Of a stretch of 64,000 nucleotides of DNA, positions 42,632 through 54,333 are shown in pieces. The notes under the pieces are model-generated. The model did no database searches. It had not been told where the DNA came from and worked only from the letters and a program-made list of their open reading frames with translations. The stretch covers positions 5,518,001-5,582,000 of the forward strand of contig CM071589.1 in assembly GCA_036429605.1 (NCBI GenBank), in the 5' to 3' direction. The translations under genes and the position numbers were made by a program. This DNA comes from Cladobotryum mycophilum (taxonomy: Eukaryota; Ascomycota; Sordariomycetes; Hypocreales; Hypocreaceae). Each line of letters begins with the position of its first letter. The stretch's first letter is position 1.

Positions 42632-44668
42632 ATGACTACATATCAGGAAGGAAAGGAGTATGATATCATCTTTGCAGGGGGTACGAGATCAAAATCTCTA
42701 CTAATCATTTACTTGAGGGTCCAAAGTCTAACTGTGTTCAAGGTGGTACCGCGGCCTGCGTCACGGCCAGCCGTCTCGCCCAAGCGGACCCCAACCTGTC
42801 CATCCTCATCATCGAGGGCGGCAAGAGCAACTTGGACGATCCTCTGGTTACAAACCCATCCTTCTACTATCGCCATTTAGCACCAGGGGCCTCTTCAAGT
42901 ATCGCCTACAAGTCCAACAAATCGGATGCCCTCAATGGACGAGAGGTCATCGTGCCCACCGGAGGTATCCTCGGGGAGGCTCTTCGATCAACTTTACCAT
43001 GTACACAAGAGGTAGGGGCCTATCTACCAAAGGAATTGATTTGGCGGGGAGAAAATGTGCCTAACATCTTGAACTAGCCTCTGCCGTTGACTTTGACTCG
43101 TGGAAGACCGAGGGGTGGGACGCAAAGAGCTTGATCCCCTTCGCCAAAAAGCTGGAGACCTATCACCTTGATGACCCCTCCATCAACAAGGATATTCACG
43201 GCTACGACGGCCCCTTTCACATCTCCTACGGCAAGTATCACGTCCCTGGCCATCAGGAGGACTTTTTTGCCGCGGCCAAGTCGATTGGCGAAAAGGTATA
43301 CGTCGACATCCAAGATTTTGAGAAGGCGGATGGTTTCTCCCGCTGGGCTCGGTACGTCTCGCCAGAAGGTATCAGACAGGATGCCGCTCACGGCTACATC
43401 CATCCTCTGATCCAATCCGGCAACTACCCCAACCTCCACCTCCTCCTCGAGACCAAAGTCAGCCGCGTCATCTTTGATGGAACGCGCGCCGCCGGCGTCG
43501 AGTATGAACCTTCCTCCAATGCCACGGCAGAGGCCAAGGTACCAGCCAAGACAGTCAAGGCCAAGAAACTCGTCATTCTCTCCTCCGGTGCCCTCAGTAC
43601 GCCCTCCATCATGGAGCGATCAGGTCTCGGCAACGCAGAACGCCTGAAGAAGCTGGACATCCCCGTCATCTCCGACCTCCCCGAAGTGGGCGACAACTAC
43701 CAAGATCACAACGGCATGTTCTACGTCTACAAGACCAAGCTCGGGCCAGAGGAGACACTCGATGGCTTGCTGACCAACCGCCTGGACTTTGAAATCGCCA
43801 TCAAGGAGAAGAACCCCATCCTCGGGTGGAACGGCGTCGACATCGCCGCTAAGTTGCGACCCACCGACGAGGAGGCCGCAGCGCTGGGCCCCAGCTTCGT
43901 GGAGGCATGGAACCGCGACTTCAGGAAGCAAACGTCCAGGCCCGTCATGTTGATGGCCATCATCTCCGGCTTCTTCGGCGACAGCACGGGCTTCACGGAG
44001 GAAGACGGCGAGATCTACCAGTACATGACCGTCACCCCCTACACGGCCTACCCTTACTCCCGCGGCGACATCCACATCGTCTCCAAGGACGTGCACACCC
44101 CCGCCTCCTTCAACGCCGGCTTCCTCACAAACGAGCTCGACGTCAAGAAGCACGTCTGGGCCTACAAGAAGCAGCGCGAAATCTACCGCCGCACCAACGC
44201 CTTCATCGAGGAGTACGCCCCCACGCACCCCAAGTTCCGCGAGGGCAGCAAGGCCACCATCCGCAAGGGCCCCTCCTCCTCCTCCTCCGAGGGTGTCTTC
44301 AAGACCGAGGAGGACAGGAAGAACCTGCCGCGCATCGAGTACGACGCCGAAGATGATGCTGCTATCGAAGAATTTATTCGCTCCGCTCTGCAGACGACGT
44401 GGCACTCACTGGGTACCGCCAAGATGGCGCCGAGGGAAAAGGGCGGTTCAGTTGACAAGTTCCTAAATGTGTACGGAACTCAGGGGTTGAAGATTGCAGG
44501 TAAGCATCCCTCCACAGACACGTTTCAACTGACAAACACCGGTATTAACCCATCGCAGATCTATCCATTTGCCCCGAAAACGTCGGAGCAAATACAGTCA
44601 ACACCGCCATCATCGTCGGTGAAAAGGCAGCTGATATCATCGCCAAGGAACTCGGTCTTTCTCTATGA
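42632..44668 (+). CDS. AOX: alcohol oxidase (GMC oxidoreductase), one-base frameshift in exon 2
   Basis: Exons 42632..42680, 42743..43011, 43078..44499 and 44559..44668 (introns 62, 66 and 59 nt). The FAD site DIIFAGGGTAACVTASRLA forms across the first splice; LSILIIEGG, GREVIVPTGGILG and RQDAAHGYIHPLI are typical of methanol/alcohol oxidases. The catalytic His sits in TTWHSLGTAK and the partner Asn in VNTAIIVGEKAAD. At about 42973-42976 a run of four G breaks the frame. A fifth G would restore GGSSINFTMYTR, the GMC signature 1, and the phase of the next intron. As given, the gene is interrupted. A different donor at 43001 keeps a frame but loses the signature. It is either a pseudogene or a homopolymer error. 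The family is normally peroxisomal, oxidising short alcohols to aldehydes with H2O2. Confidence 0.88.
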
Positions 44669-45457
44669 CCTAGGGCATGTCAAACAATGTCCAAGTACCA
44701 AGATAAAGAAAAAAATATATCATGAGTTGTGAAGCTAAACCACAGTAGCTTCAACACTGTATCTCGCCTCTGCTATTCATCTCTACGCCGAATGCCCCAT
44801 TCCGGCACCAGCATTGATTCAAGTCCACCATAAGATAACCTCAGTAAAGTCAGTTCTAGCACTTTACTGTACTCTATTGATGAATTTATAGTTCATTTGA
44901 CCCAGAAGATGAACTAACAGTAGCCGAATAAGCCAAGTCGGACCCATTCCATCATCAGTAACATCGTAGTGTCGCCAACTCACTGAGCATCTACCCCTGA
45001 GTCAGCTACTTTGAGAAATCGGCAATAGAGAAATTCATTGTCGCTCCATAGCAAGAACACATTTGTAAATATACTCAATTAAGTTACGATCATGCCCAGT
45101 ACCAAGTAAATCGCCTGTGTGAAATACCTGAGGCAGTTGGTAAGGGTGAGATGCAAGTGACTTCAATGCGCCTAAGAAGTCATGCTTCAATTAAATTGAG
45201 AATTCGCCGTCAATATTTAGTTCAAGCCCAGGTATTCTATGCAAAAACAGTTTCTTTTTGTATTTTACGCAAAAAATTGTAAACAAGTCTATAAACTCAT
45301 GTGATGTGCGAATATCACTTACTGGCCTCCAGATGGCTGTCCATTTGTTGGGTGAACAACATATGAACAAAGTAGTGACTACCTTGACAACGCCTCTATC
45401 AAGTCGATCAACGTGCAATGTCACTCAAAAGGCTAGGTCTGGCAAAGTTGCGAATTC
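44669..45457. other. convergent intergenic region
   Basis: Between the 3' ends of the alcohol oxidase and adenylosuccinate synthetase genes; no ORF or motif is supported. Confidence 0.5.
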
Positions 45458-47612
45458 TTACTCTCGGATAATCATGTCCTCACGATCCTGGCCAGTTCCG
45501 ATGTAGGCAACCTGTAGTCTTTAGTAAGGGCACAACATGACGTTTAGCATAAATAATTACCTTTGTGCCAACAAACTTCTCGATAAACTCGATGTATTTC
45601 TATTCTTAGGGTTAGTCTTGCCATTCAGAAGGGGTTGTCGCCACGATGCTGGGCCTTGATCTTACTTGTGCCAGGCTTGGCAGCTTAGACCAGTCCCGTA
45701 CTCCTTGGGTGGAGCTTTGCCAGCCTTCAAAGTCGATGTATTCGACGGTGCATTTTTCGAGCTAGGAAATGAAATTAGAACACATCACATTAGACCCGAG
45801 AAAGCTACTGACAAGGCTTAGATCGGCAGGGAAGCTCGTGAGCTTTTCTCCGTCAGGCGTGATGTATGCGACGCCCACACGAATTATGGGAAAGGTATCC
45901 AACACGTCAACTAAAGGCTTAGAGTCAGTCTGTGAGGCGGCCAAGGTAGTAAAGACATAGTCGGTGGCACTCACGTTTGGTCAGATTCAGCGAGGTATAG
46001 TCTAGCAAAACTCATATCAGTCATATTGCTGGTAGTAGCCGAAACGCCCAAAACGAGCCACTTACGGTTGATCGAAGTGGAGTATTTGAGGACCACAAGA
46101 TCAAGCCATCCACATCTTCGTCTTCTACCAGTGGAGACACCCTAACATGTGTTAGTTACAGCTTCCAGGAACAAGAGGTATACTCAGGGGCTCACTATTT
46201 CTCCACCGATATCTTGTAGCTTTGTGCCAACCTCGTCATGTTGTTCTGTGGGGAAAACTCCGCCACCGACACGTGTGGTCTATAGAAAAGAAAGTCAGCA
46301 CGTTCAAGTTCCTTGTGTATGATCGGGGTAAACACATGACTCACATATGCCTTGACGACGCCGATAATGTTCCTGTAATAATGAGCCTTGTCTCTTTAAA
46401 ATCACTCTGCGACCGCCTGCTGCCCCTCGCTAGTCCGAGAGAAAAATGAACTCACTTGATCTCAAAAGGGTTAAGCGATAGACCCTGGATACACCCACCG
46501 AGTGAGCAATTGGATGATGTTACGAAAGGATAACTGCCAAAGTCCAGATCGAGCACTAAACCAGTTAGCAACGCCTTTCCTACATTCGGCACGCCGTCCA
46601 AACATACTTAGTGCTTGGGAACCTTCAACGAGGACCGAACGCTTCTTTTCTCGAACAGTTTGCATATACTCCACAGCATCTACAATGTACGGGCGGAGTT
46701 GTTCCTTGTATACACGGAACCTCTCAATCTCATCATCGACGGAGTACTGGAGGAGATCGCCGTACCGCTTGCGATAGCCTTCTTCCAGCAAACGTAGTCT
46801 TTGTTCAAAGGACTCGTGGTATAAGTCGATGATACGGAGGCCGTCTCGGGAAGCCTTTGTGCTGTATGCTGGGCCGATACCCCTCTTGGTCGTTCCAATT
46901 TGTTTTGTTCCCAACGCTGCTTCGGAAAGCCCATCGACGGCGGCGTGCAAGGCGAAATTGAGGTGGCAACGGGAGCTGACATGGATGCGCTGATGAACAT
47001 TTGGCACACCCTGGGATTCAAGCTTGGCCAATTCTTTGAAGAAGGCCTCCACGTTGAAAACAACCCCGGAGCCAATCAGACTATCGGTTTGGGGGTTCAT
47101 CAAGCCCGAGGGTAATAGATGGAAGCTGTAGCTCTGACCACCGGTCCTAGAGATGGCCAATTTTAGCAGATGTTGCGCATGTTTCCCATGTTATTCCCTC
47201 ACTTGATCGAGTGTCCAGCATTATGGCCACCTGCTGCGCGCGCGCAAACGTCGAAGGAATTGGTGGAGAGGAGGTTGTCTGTAAGTTTGCCTTTCTATAT
47301 GGGTTGCAACAAGAGAACATGTGGTTAATATTGTTGATGAGTAGGACATTCCCGACGATCGAAAGTCGAGGTCTAGGTAGAACATACACCTTCATCTCCT
47401 GCATAACAACCAAATTAGTATCAGATTTCAAGCTGTCTGGTGTTGGAGGCGCGCAAAGTAGATGCAGACGCAGACGCAGATGTCGATGCTGCGACAGGAA
47501 CTTGCCCCACCATCAATGCGCTCACGCAACGAGGGGCAAGCCAGTCTCGCCATGCTGAGAAGAAAAAAGAAACTCACTCACCCCATTGAGTACCAAGAAT
47601 AAGAGTCGTCAT
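45458..47612 (-). CDS. ADE12: adenylosuccinate synthetase, 13 exons
   Basis: Exons: 47612..47582, 47398..47388, 47294..47203, 47146..46608, 46555..46456, 46372..46345, 46279..46196, 46141..46066, 46001..45975, 45910..45813, 45761..45666, 45599..45561 and 45511..45458. All twelve introns have GT-AG ends and conserve frame; the protein is 424 aa (the family has about 430). It catalyses IMP + aspartate + GTP to adenylosuccinate in AMP synthesis. Motifs: QWGDEGKGKL (catalytic Asp and P-loop, assembled from three exons), GGHNAGHSI (catalytic His), TTKRGIGPAYS, EGSQALMLDLDFGSYPFVTSS, TTRVGGGVFPTE, GVSTGRRRRCGWLD and NLTKLDVLD. All key residues are present, so it looks functional. Exon 2 is only 11 nt and exon 9 only 27 nt. 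The intron density is unusual, and whether it is the sole copy cannot be seen here. Confidence 0.95.
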
Positions 47613-48870
47613 GGTCGCCAATTGTTTGCCTGCGAGAAATTCGCAATCAAATTTCTGGAGTGTCAAAGTCAGAAGCCGTCTAAAAACTTCGCAAGACGAA
47701 GTGGAGGACTGAAGGCACCAAGTCAAGGTAGGTCACAGGCCACAGAGTTACAGTGGAGGGATTTTAGGAGCCTTCTTGGGTGAGAATTCTGCAAATCTAA
47801 TTGGTCCCTTAGCATGACTCAGGCATGTATCTGTATGCCGGTTTCCGGGGACTGGGTACCTTGCGTCCTTTGGTAGCCTCGCACCTTGTTTGGGTATTCT
47901 TCAAGGCCCTACCCTTACCTGTGCGTTTGTGCGTGCGTCTCTGTGGGGATCGTGACGAACGATGGAAAAGACAGACTGCTGGCCGGTTACGGAGTGGCTT
48001 AACAGAGGCGGTTGTACAGCCAAAAGAAGATACAAAGAGCCTGTTTACTTTGTCTACGTGATGTTAAACAACCAAGCCTCACATCCCATATTGCGAGATT
48101 TTTTTCTCTCTCTTTCCTACGTCAGGGTTTGACGTCATGCATTGACTTTATGAGCGTAATGATTAGCCGTCGAAATGGCATCCAATGAGACTTGTCTGCA
48201 TCTTTACAACCGAGACCGCTATTTTCCTGTCTCTGGTAATTAATGTTTCGCAGTCACGGCCAACCTCGGATTCACACGTTGCATAGGCAATTCGACCTGA
48301 AGACGAGGCTTTTAGCAGCGTCATCAGCGCTCGCATCGGCTGTCGTCTTGTATAAATAGATTCGAGACACCGATTCATTGTCAGTTTGCACCGCCATGCA
48401 AATCACAGCGCCACAATCGAATCAACATCTCGATTCGGTTCGAGACGAATGATGAAGCAACTCATTCGAGAACAATTCCTGCAGATGGAAAATTAAGCCA
48501 ATAAGAACAGGCCAAGTGAAACTGAAACCTGCCATTGCATCTCGTCTCCCGCTCGAAATCTCGAATCGACTCCCGCATCAGGTTTGGCGCCACCTCTCAA
48601 GTCATCTTAGCGCATCAGCTCACACATGGCTCACGAATCATTCTGCGTCAAAGATGGCTGAGAGGTGCGATGGAAGCTGAAGACGTGGATTGGAGTTTGA
48701 AGTAGTATAAAGATGAAGATGGAAGCCTCCAAAATGGCAATAGAAGAAATCATTCCCAAGCCTCTTCAATCATATTCACCATCAACTGCCATTACAACGC
48801 CTGCAAGTATCGCCAGCTAATACCGACATCATACACAAAACACCAAACTCCTAAACACAAATTCGTCATC
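47613..48870. other. divergent promoter region
   Basis: Between the ADE12-like gene and the methyltransferase gene. TATA-like strings occur at 48352-48358 and 48706-48712. No ORF is supported. Confidence 0.5.
48706..48712 (+). promoter_or_regulatory. TATA-like box of the methyltransferase gene
   Basis: TATAAAG lies about 160 nt upstream of the ATG at 48871, and a CA-rich leader follows. Confidence 0.35.
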
Positions 48871-49611
48871 ATGGTTTACGACGAGATCAACACTCAGAAT
48901 CCTCCTGTGGATCACATTCACACCATCGCCATGTCAGTCGACACGCCGCCCAAATTGACACAGGCAGACTTTGGACTCGATTCTCTGTTTGGGCTCTTGC
49001 TCTCCAGTGTTGCAGCACCACTGTACCTTTATGCATCTCTCAAGGGCAAGTTCCATGTCTGGGACGATATCCTTGCCGATGTTTCCGACGAAGACTTCCG
49101 CAGCCCGACCTTGGATGTTGGCTGTGGACGAGGCATGGTCCTTCTCAAGATGGCGCAGCGCAAGAAGAACATTGCCGACATGACTTCAACAAATGTCTGT
49201 CCAACATATGGCATCGACATCTTCAACACCTCAGATCAAACAGGCAACTCCCCCAACGCCACATACCAGAACGCAGAGGCCATGGACGTGCTAAACCACA
49301 CTGTCCTTCATACCGCCAGCTTTGCCGAGAGGTTCCCCTTTGCCGACAACACCTTTTCTCTCATCACAACCAACCTCGCCCTACACAACGCCAACAAGGA
49401 TGGAAGAATCACGGCCATGAGGGAAATGGCAAGGGTCTGCAAGCCGGGCGGTCGGATTGTGCTGGTTGACTTGTATGGATACTTTGGAGACCACAAGACG
49501 GTGCTCCAAGCACTTGGATGGAAGAATGTCGATGTGTCATTGGTGGGATTCCGGATGATGTTTGGAAGCTTGCCGTGCCAAATATTGACCGCGACAAAGC
49601 CGATGCAGTAG
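48871..49611 (+). CDS. class I SAM-dependent methyltransferase
   Basis: Single exon, 246 aa. The SAM-binding motif I is TLDVGCGRGMVLLKMA (residues about 80-95). The post-I region is YGIDIFN, motif II FSLITTNLALHN, and motif III around CKPGGRIVLVDLYGYF, matching Methyltransf_11/25-like enzymes. The N-terminal 40 residues include a moderately hydrophobic stretch (LFGLLLSSVAAPLYLYA), possibly membrane-associating. The substrate cannot be inferred. The start codon at 48871 has a good TCATCATGG context. Confidence 0.88.
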   Translation: MVYDEINTQNPPVDHIHTIAMSVDTPPKLTQADFGLDSLFGLLLSSVAAPLYLYASLKGKFHVWDDILADVSDEDFRSPTLDVGCGRGMVLLKMAQRKKNIADMTSTNVCPTYGIDIFNTSDQTGNSPNATYQNAEAMDVLNHTVLHTASFAERFPFADNTFSLITTNLALHNANKDGRITAMREMARVCKPGGRIVLVDLYGYFGDHKTVLQALGWKNVDVSLVGFRMMFGSLPCQILTATKPMQ

Positions 49612-51566
49612 CATCATGTTGATTAGATTTTTGGTTCTTTTTATTCTTGGATAGTCAAATTTGCGAGGCGTTTTGGACATGCCTTCTTGTGCCCCTTTGT
49701 GAAGACTCAATGCTCAAGTACTTGATTCTGATATCATGGATAAGCTAAGCGCCAATATTAAATAGGGCAAAATACTTCATTTCTTCAAATAAACTATAAT
49801 CAGGGCTTACATACTTCAACAAAGTTCGAAGATTAATTAATGGCTGATTCCACGAGCCGATTCACTTTTATAAGCCACAGGACATGCACATTACATAATT
49901 AGAAAGTGATCGCGTGCCCATCGGTGAGCAAGAGAGCTTGCGTTTGAGTTAATTTAAAGATGAGGATCCATGTAAATGAAAATCCCCAACTAATATTTCT
50001 TTACCATGTTTACTATATTGTATCTTTCCTATGTCAGGCCCTTGAGTTCTGCTGAGAGCTCTAGGGTGGGTGATGATGGCCAATAAACGAGTCTGGATAT
50101 TACCCAGCCATTACGAGAGTGCCACAATCAAGAGATATATGAGTACATGACGAGGAAGTTGGTGTGCAAGTGTAGGAGTCAGAAAAGTATAAAAAGTATC
50201 TGACCACCAAGAAAAATTAGGCTGAAAAGTTTGTTGATGGTGTAAATGGATTCATCCCATCCTCATGGGCGCCGTGCTGTGGAGGCTGGACACCGAAGCG
50301 TAGAATATGGTCGATGGATTCGTACGTATTGTTTATCTCGATTTCTGAGGTTTCTGATGATTTCCTTTGTATCCATGTATCTTTCAATCGGATCTTTTAC
50401 CATGAGCTCTAATTCGGCGTGTTTTTTCCTGCTATCCACCCGACATGCGAAGGGTTATTCAGGCGATAGTAACAGGGCCACCCTGGGAAGGGTCCAGGCG
50501 TTCCATCACATGAGAGCCTGAATAGGTAGCAACAGTCTCTTCAAACCTTGTTGGTATTGATTTTCTTTTTCTCATTTTCAATGCTAGGACCCAAATTATG
50601 ACACTGTTCTCCTGGTTCTGGAAGCATATGTGGGTTGACCAAGCCAACCTATCAAATGGCAACCTGGAGAGTGTCATTGGAAGTGGTCAACGGCGCTGGC
50701 GTTGCTTCCAGGGCCCCTGTTCACTAAAGTCGCCTGAAGACCCCTAAAGCTTGAAAAGTGGGTGTCGCTAAGATTTTAGAGTCTTCAGGGCTCTCTCTAT
50801 TTGGAACCCTTGAATTTCAGATGCCTCCATGCTCCATCCATCTTTATCCTCCACCAACCCTCATCCAGACACATTGCTCATCATAATCAAATGAGCTATT
50901 GATGCTGACGTCAATTTATGCTCATGTTGCACTGCGGCTGAGCTCTCTTATTAACCGGCATCGAATCATAATAGCCCAAATAAAATAGGCTCACACGCGA
51001 TATAGTGCCCCCAAGCCCCCACGCTGTGCGTCTGGCGTTTGATGGCTTGCAGCAACGAGACAGACTTGACAGGGCATCACATCTTCCTTGGACCCTCTGC
51101 ATCCAATCAGGCACAGTACCGATATGGACCTGCTTCTTGGCAGCTGCTGTAACGGTCTTGGAACCAGCTGCCAATGCAACCTCCTGGATATGAAGATCCC
51201 TCCTAAACGAGCATCACGACCGCACTCTGAGGGAATGCATTCCTCCGTCTTACTCTGGGTGAAATGAAGCCTGCATTAGTAGCCTTGCAGCTCTAATTGC
51301 CCCATGCACACACGAGGCTCGCCATGCGTTTCAGTCAATCTTGGAGCTGCATATGCCCCCGATGAGTGTGACACTGGTACTGGTACTGGCGGACCCAATC
51401 ATGGAAGACGCTCTGCCATGTGCGTGAAGCTCAGCAGGCCAGAGTGGGTATAACAGGATGATCCTGTCTCATCTGGCCAATTCATTTTAGATCTTCTTGT
51501 TAGTCTGAAGCCATTTACTGTTGATGACATTTCACCCCGTTTGCAATTGCCATCTTTATTGTAGTC
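49612..51566. other. 2-kb intergenic region
   Basis: No supported gene. Overlapping short frames around 50246-50677 and 50911-51193 lack motifs. Confidence 0.45.
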
Positions 51567-52556
51567 ATGGCCCAACCAAACCAGGACATAAAGCATCATG
51601 AGGATGCCGAACGACCTGCAAGCCCAGCTTCTTCGTTGAGCTCGGGGTACGGCCAAGCAGTTGGCGAATTTCCAGTTCGTGATGACAGACTACCCGAGGT
51701 CGCCCCAGACACCTCACCAGAAGTCCTTTCACCACTCGAGGCCGACTACAAGCGAAGATACTTGGAACATGACGCACCGCAGACTGCGATCGATCCCGAA
51801 GGCGACACACACAAGATCGTTGTCCCGGCAGAGCACGACTCCGAGGCTCTGCGTCCGCAGATGGTGGCGAGTACTGCAGCGTCTGCTGCCCAGGTCGAGA
51901 GCCGAACCGACAAGGATCCCGAGGGAGGAGATTCTTTTGCACACAAAGAGCCAACGATATTTGGTCTACGACGCAAACTATTCATCGCAATTGTTATTGC
52001 TGTTGTCGTCATTATTGCGGCCGCTGTGGGAGGAGGCGTCGGTGGAGGCATTGCAGCATCCAAGCACAAGTCCAACTCTCATACCCCAGATCCAGCTACA
52101 ACTTCATCGTTGGTGACCCCAAATATAATCGACCCCGAACCTTTGGCTAACAAAAGCTCAAATAGTTCATCTCCGCCTACCACATCAACGAGTAGTACGG
52201 CAAGCCCTTCGAGAACCGCATCCGCAGCACCAATGCCAACATTCCTAAACAACCAAACCGTACCGGACGACTACAGGCCTGCTTTCCAAGCCTTTTCAGG
52301 CGCAAATTACAAAGGAAAAGCATCAAAGGCAATCATTGAGGAGGGTGGTGTGGATTTCGGCTTCGAGGTTCACAGCTATGTCTGGCTCCCAAGGATCACA
52401 AATTGCTGCGTCACGTTCTGCCAGAATGCAACGAGCGAGGGCATGACTGGCTGGCGGTGCCCTTCCAGGAACCAAGCAAACGCAACAGAGACCTTCAAAA
52501 GGCTCTTCATCTGGTGCAGCGATGATCATTCTCAGACGAATGCCGTGTGTGCTTAG
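51567..52556 (+). CDS. single-pass membrane protein with Cys-containing extracellular domain
   Basis: Single exon, 329 aa. Residues 1-130 are hydrophilic and acidic. FGLRRK at 132-137 precedes one transmembrane helix (about 138-157, IAIVIAVVVIIAAAVGGGV) that ends in the GGGVGGGIAASK pattern common in fungal membrane proteins. A Ser/Thr/Pro-rich linker (about 170-230) probably carries O-glycans. The C-terminal 90 residues hold about six Cys (ITNCCVTFCQN, GWRCPS, IWCSDDH, AVCA), suggesting a disulfide-bonded outer domain. The topology is type II by the Arg/Lys before the helix. The function is not known. Confidence 0.8.
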   Translation: MAQPNQDIKHHEDAERPASPASSLSSGYGQAVGEFPVRDDRLPEVAPDTSPEVLSPLEADYKRRYLEHDAPQTAIDPEGDTHKIVVPAEHDSEALRPQMVASTAASAAQVESRTDKDPEGGDSFAHKEPTIFGLRRKLFIAIVIAVVVIIAAAVGGGVGGGIAASKHKSNSHTPDPATTSSLVTPNIIDPEPLANKSSNSSSPPTTSTSSTASPSRTASAAPMPTFLNNQTVPDDYRPAFQAFSGANYKGKASKAIIEEGGVDFGFEVHSYVWLPRITNCCVTFCQNATSEGMTGWRCPSRNQANATETFKRLFIWCSDDHSQTNAVCA

Positions 52557-52992
52557 GTACATGGATGGCTGATGGTCTCAAGTTGTAGTCTGCCACTTGA
52601 TTCATTCGTGATGCCCTGAGGCAGAAACAACAAGCTTCATAACAACTTCGACTTACTTTAACATGCGCAACCCGGAAGCTTAAGATTGCTACTAGAACAA
52701 CTAGGAAGGTCTACCCATTAGTACGTTTCGACCTCATGTCATCTTGGCAATTGGGGGGCGCAAGGCTCTTGATGGAAGGCTGCGCTTTCCTTGAGAATAT
52801 TTTATACGGCAAGAACCTTAAGCCAAGTAACATGGAGAGGCCTTGTAGAGGATTCCCATCTTGCATCCTCAATATTTGGCAAGCTTATAAATAGGCCAGT
52901 TTTCAACCTCAACATCTGCCCTTCACTACCTTTACCTACATATATTATACACCTACCTCGCCTTCGGTCACCCAAACGAGACAGACATCGCC
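52557..52992. other. promoter region of the DUF3669 gene
   Basis: Contains a clear TATA box and a CT-rich leader; no ORF. Confidence 0.5.
52886..52893 (+). promoter_or_regulatory. TATA box of the DUF3669 gene
   Basis: TATAAATA lies 107 nt upstream of the ATG at 52993, with a pyrimidine-rich leader in between. It is the clearest TATA element in the window. Confidence 0.55.
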
Positions 52993-54333
52993 ATGACGCA
53001 TACAGCTGAGATTCAGGGTCATCTGATCCACACGCGTGCTATAATACCCGATGTCATCGCCAACGAGCTCAGCATATATTTGACTATGGATCCGCTCGAA
53101 CATATCGGCGAAGGTGATTACGTGCGGGTGTACGCAGCTTCGTGCAACCACTGCTACACTGGACATTTGGGAGAATGCAACCATCTAGCAATCAAGGTGG
53201 CGGACCTTCCCAGGGGCGCTACTTACATCTGGAATGAAAAAAGGATTCATCAATTGATAGAGGATCGATTGATGCTCGGTATTATCAACAGAACCTTCAA
53301 CTTCAATATCCCTTATGCATATTCCTTGATTCGCAAATCCGACACCATATGGAATGCCATCATGCCGAGGATATCCCCACCCACCCAAGAGGGAATTGCC
53401 CTTATCTACGAGAAGATTCCGCCCATAGCGTATCCCATTCTCAGACTCCTCGCTCATAAATTTATACCGCCATCCCATTGGGACGACGCCATCCAGGACC
53501 TGAAACTGACCAACTATCTGGTGCATCTCTGGCTCGGCAATCGATGGAACTCGCAGTACATGCTTCGGGATTCCGAGGGTTACAGGCTGAAGAAATTTTG
53601 CCTACACATCGATCAGATGGAGAAACTCGGCGTTGACCCTCGCTTCTATGCCTGTTCAATGGCCGAAGCCCTCGCGTACCTCCACTGGGCGGTCAAGATC
53701 GATGCCAAAAAGGTCAAATTCGTCATTGCCTGCCCCCGAATCAGCGACTCCAACAGAACCAGATGGCCCAGGAATTCCCTAGGCCCCCACAGGCTCTGGG
53801 TCTACGACTTTGCCAAGTGCTCCGAAATCACGCTGGATGCCGCCGGCGTCGAGCGGGCCGTGTATGCCTTTTGGACCAATTTCCCGTACTACCCGAAGCC
53901 GGACAACATGGATCCGCGCGACGCCGAGATCTGGCGCGCCTTTTCGGTCAAGTATCTGGAGACGGGCGCCAGGGTACTCAAAACCAGCATAGAGGCGATA
54001 AGGATGTTGCCATACCTCTTCATAATCAGAATCAATGAGGCCTACGGTATTCGTCCGTCTCTGACACAAACGGTACCCGCTGATACCGCCACACAGGGGG
54101 AGAATGTCAATAACAACGAGAATAAGGACAATAATGACATTGACGACAATGACAGGGAGGAAGGCGGCGGCGGCGATGGCGATAGTGATGGTGAGGAAGA
54201 GGCTAAAACTCCAAGTGGTGCTGAAGCTGCCAACCTTGACGATTCCGAGGACAACATCAGACCCGGAGGGGAAGTCCACAGCGACGACACCGATGTCAGT
54301 GATGAAGCAGAGGAGGATAACGCTCAGAAATAA
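52993..54333 (+). CDS. DUF3669 (PF12417) fungal protein with acidic tail
   Basis: Single exon, 446 aa. The DUF3669 pattern is clear: FCLHIDQMEKLGVDPRFYA, MAEALAYLHWAVKIDA, GPHRLWVYDFAKC, GVERAVYAFWTNFPYYPKP and an AFSVKYLETG helix. The fold looks like a divergent kinase-like or phosphotransferase-like domain with HIDQM and DFAK elements, but this is my inference; the family is usually annotated only as a zinc finger protein of unknown role. The last 80 residues are very acidic, with Asn/Asp/Glu runs (DDNDREEGGGGDGDSDGEEE). Members are often found in large paralogous sets in fungi. The family call is good. Confidence 0.85.
   Translation: MTHTAEIQGHLIHTRAIIPDVIANELSIYLTMDPLEHIGEGDYVRVYAASCNHCYTGHLGECNHLAIKVADLPRGATYIWNEKRIHQLIEDRLMLGIINRTFNFNIPYAYSLIRKSDTIWNAIMPRISPPTQEGIALIYEKIPPIAYPILRLLAHKFIPPSHWDDAIQDLKLTNYLVHLWLGNRWNSQYMLRDSEGYRLKKFCLHIDQMEKLGVDPRFYACSMAEALAYLHWAVKIDAKKVKFVIACPRISDSNRTRWPRNSLGPHRLWVYDFAKCSEITLDAAGVERAVYAFWTNFPYYPKPDNMDPRDAEIWRAFSVKYLETGARVLKTSIEAIRMLPYLFIIRINEAYGIRPSLTQTVPADTATQGENVNNNENKDNNDIDDNDREEGGGGDGDSDGEEEAKTPSGAEAANLDDSEDNIRPGGEVHSDDTDVSDEAEEDNAQK

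Noticed and set aside
43620..44405. Long minus-strand ORF (261 codons) rich in Gly/Val
   Set aside because: It is the antisense shadow of the alcohol oxidase coding strand, which has clear family motifs.
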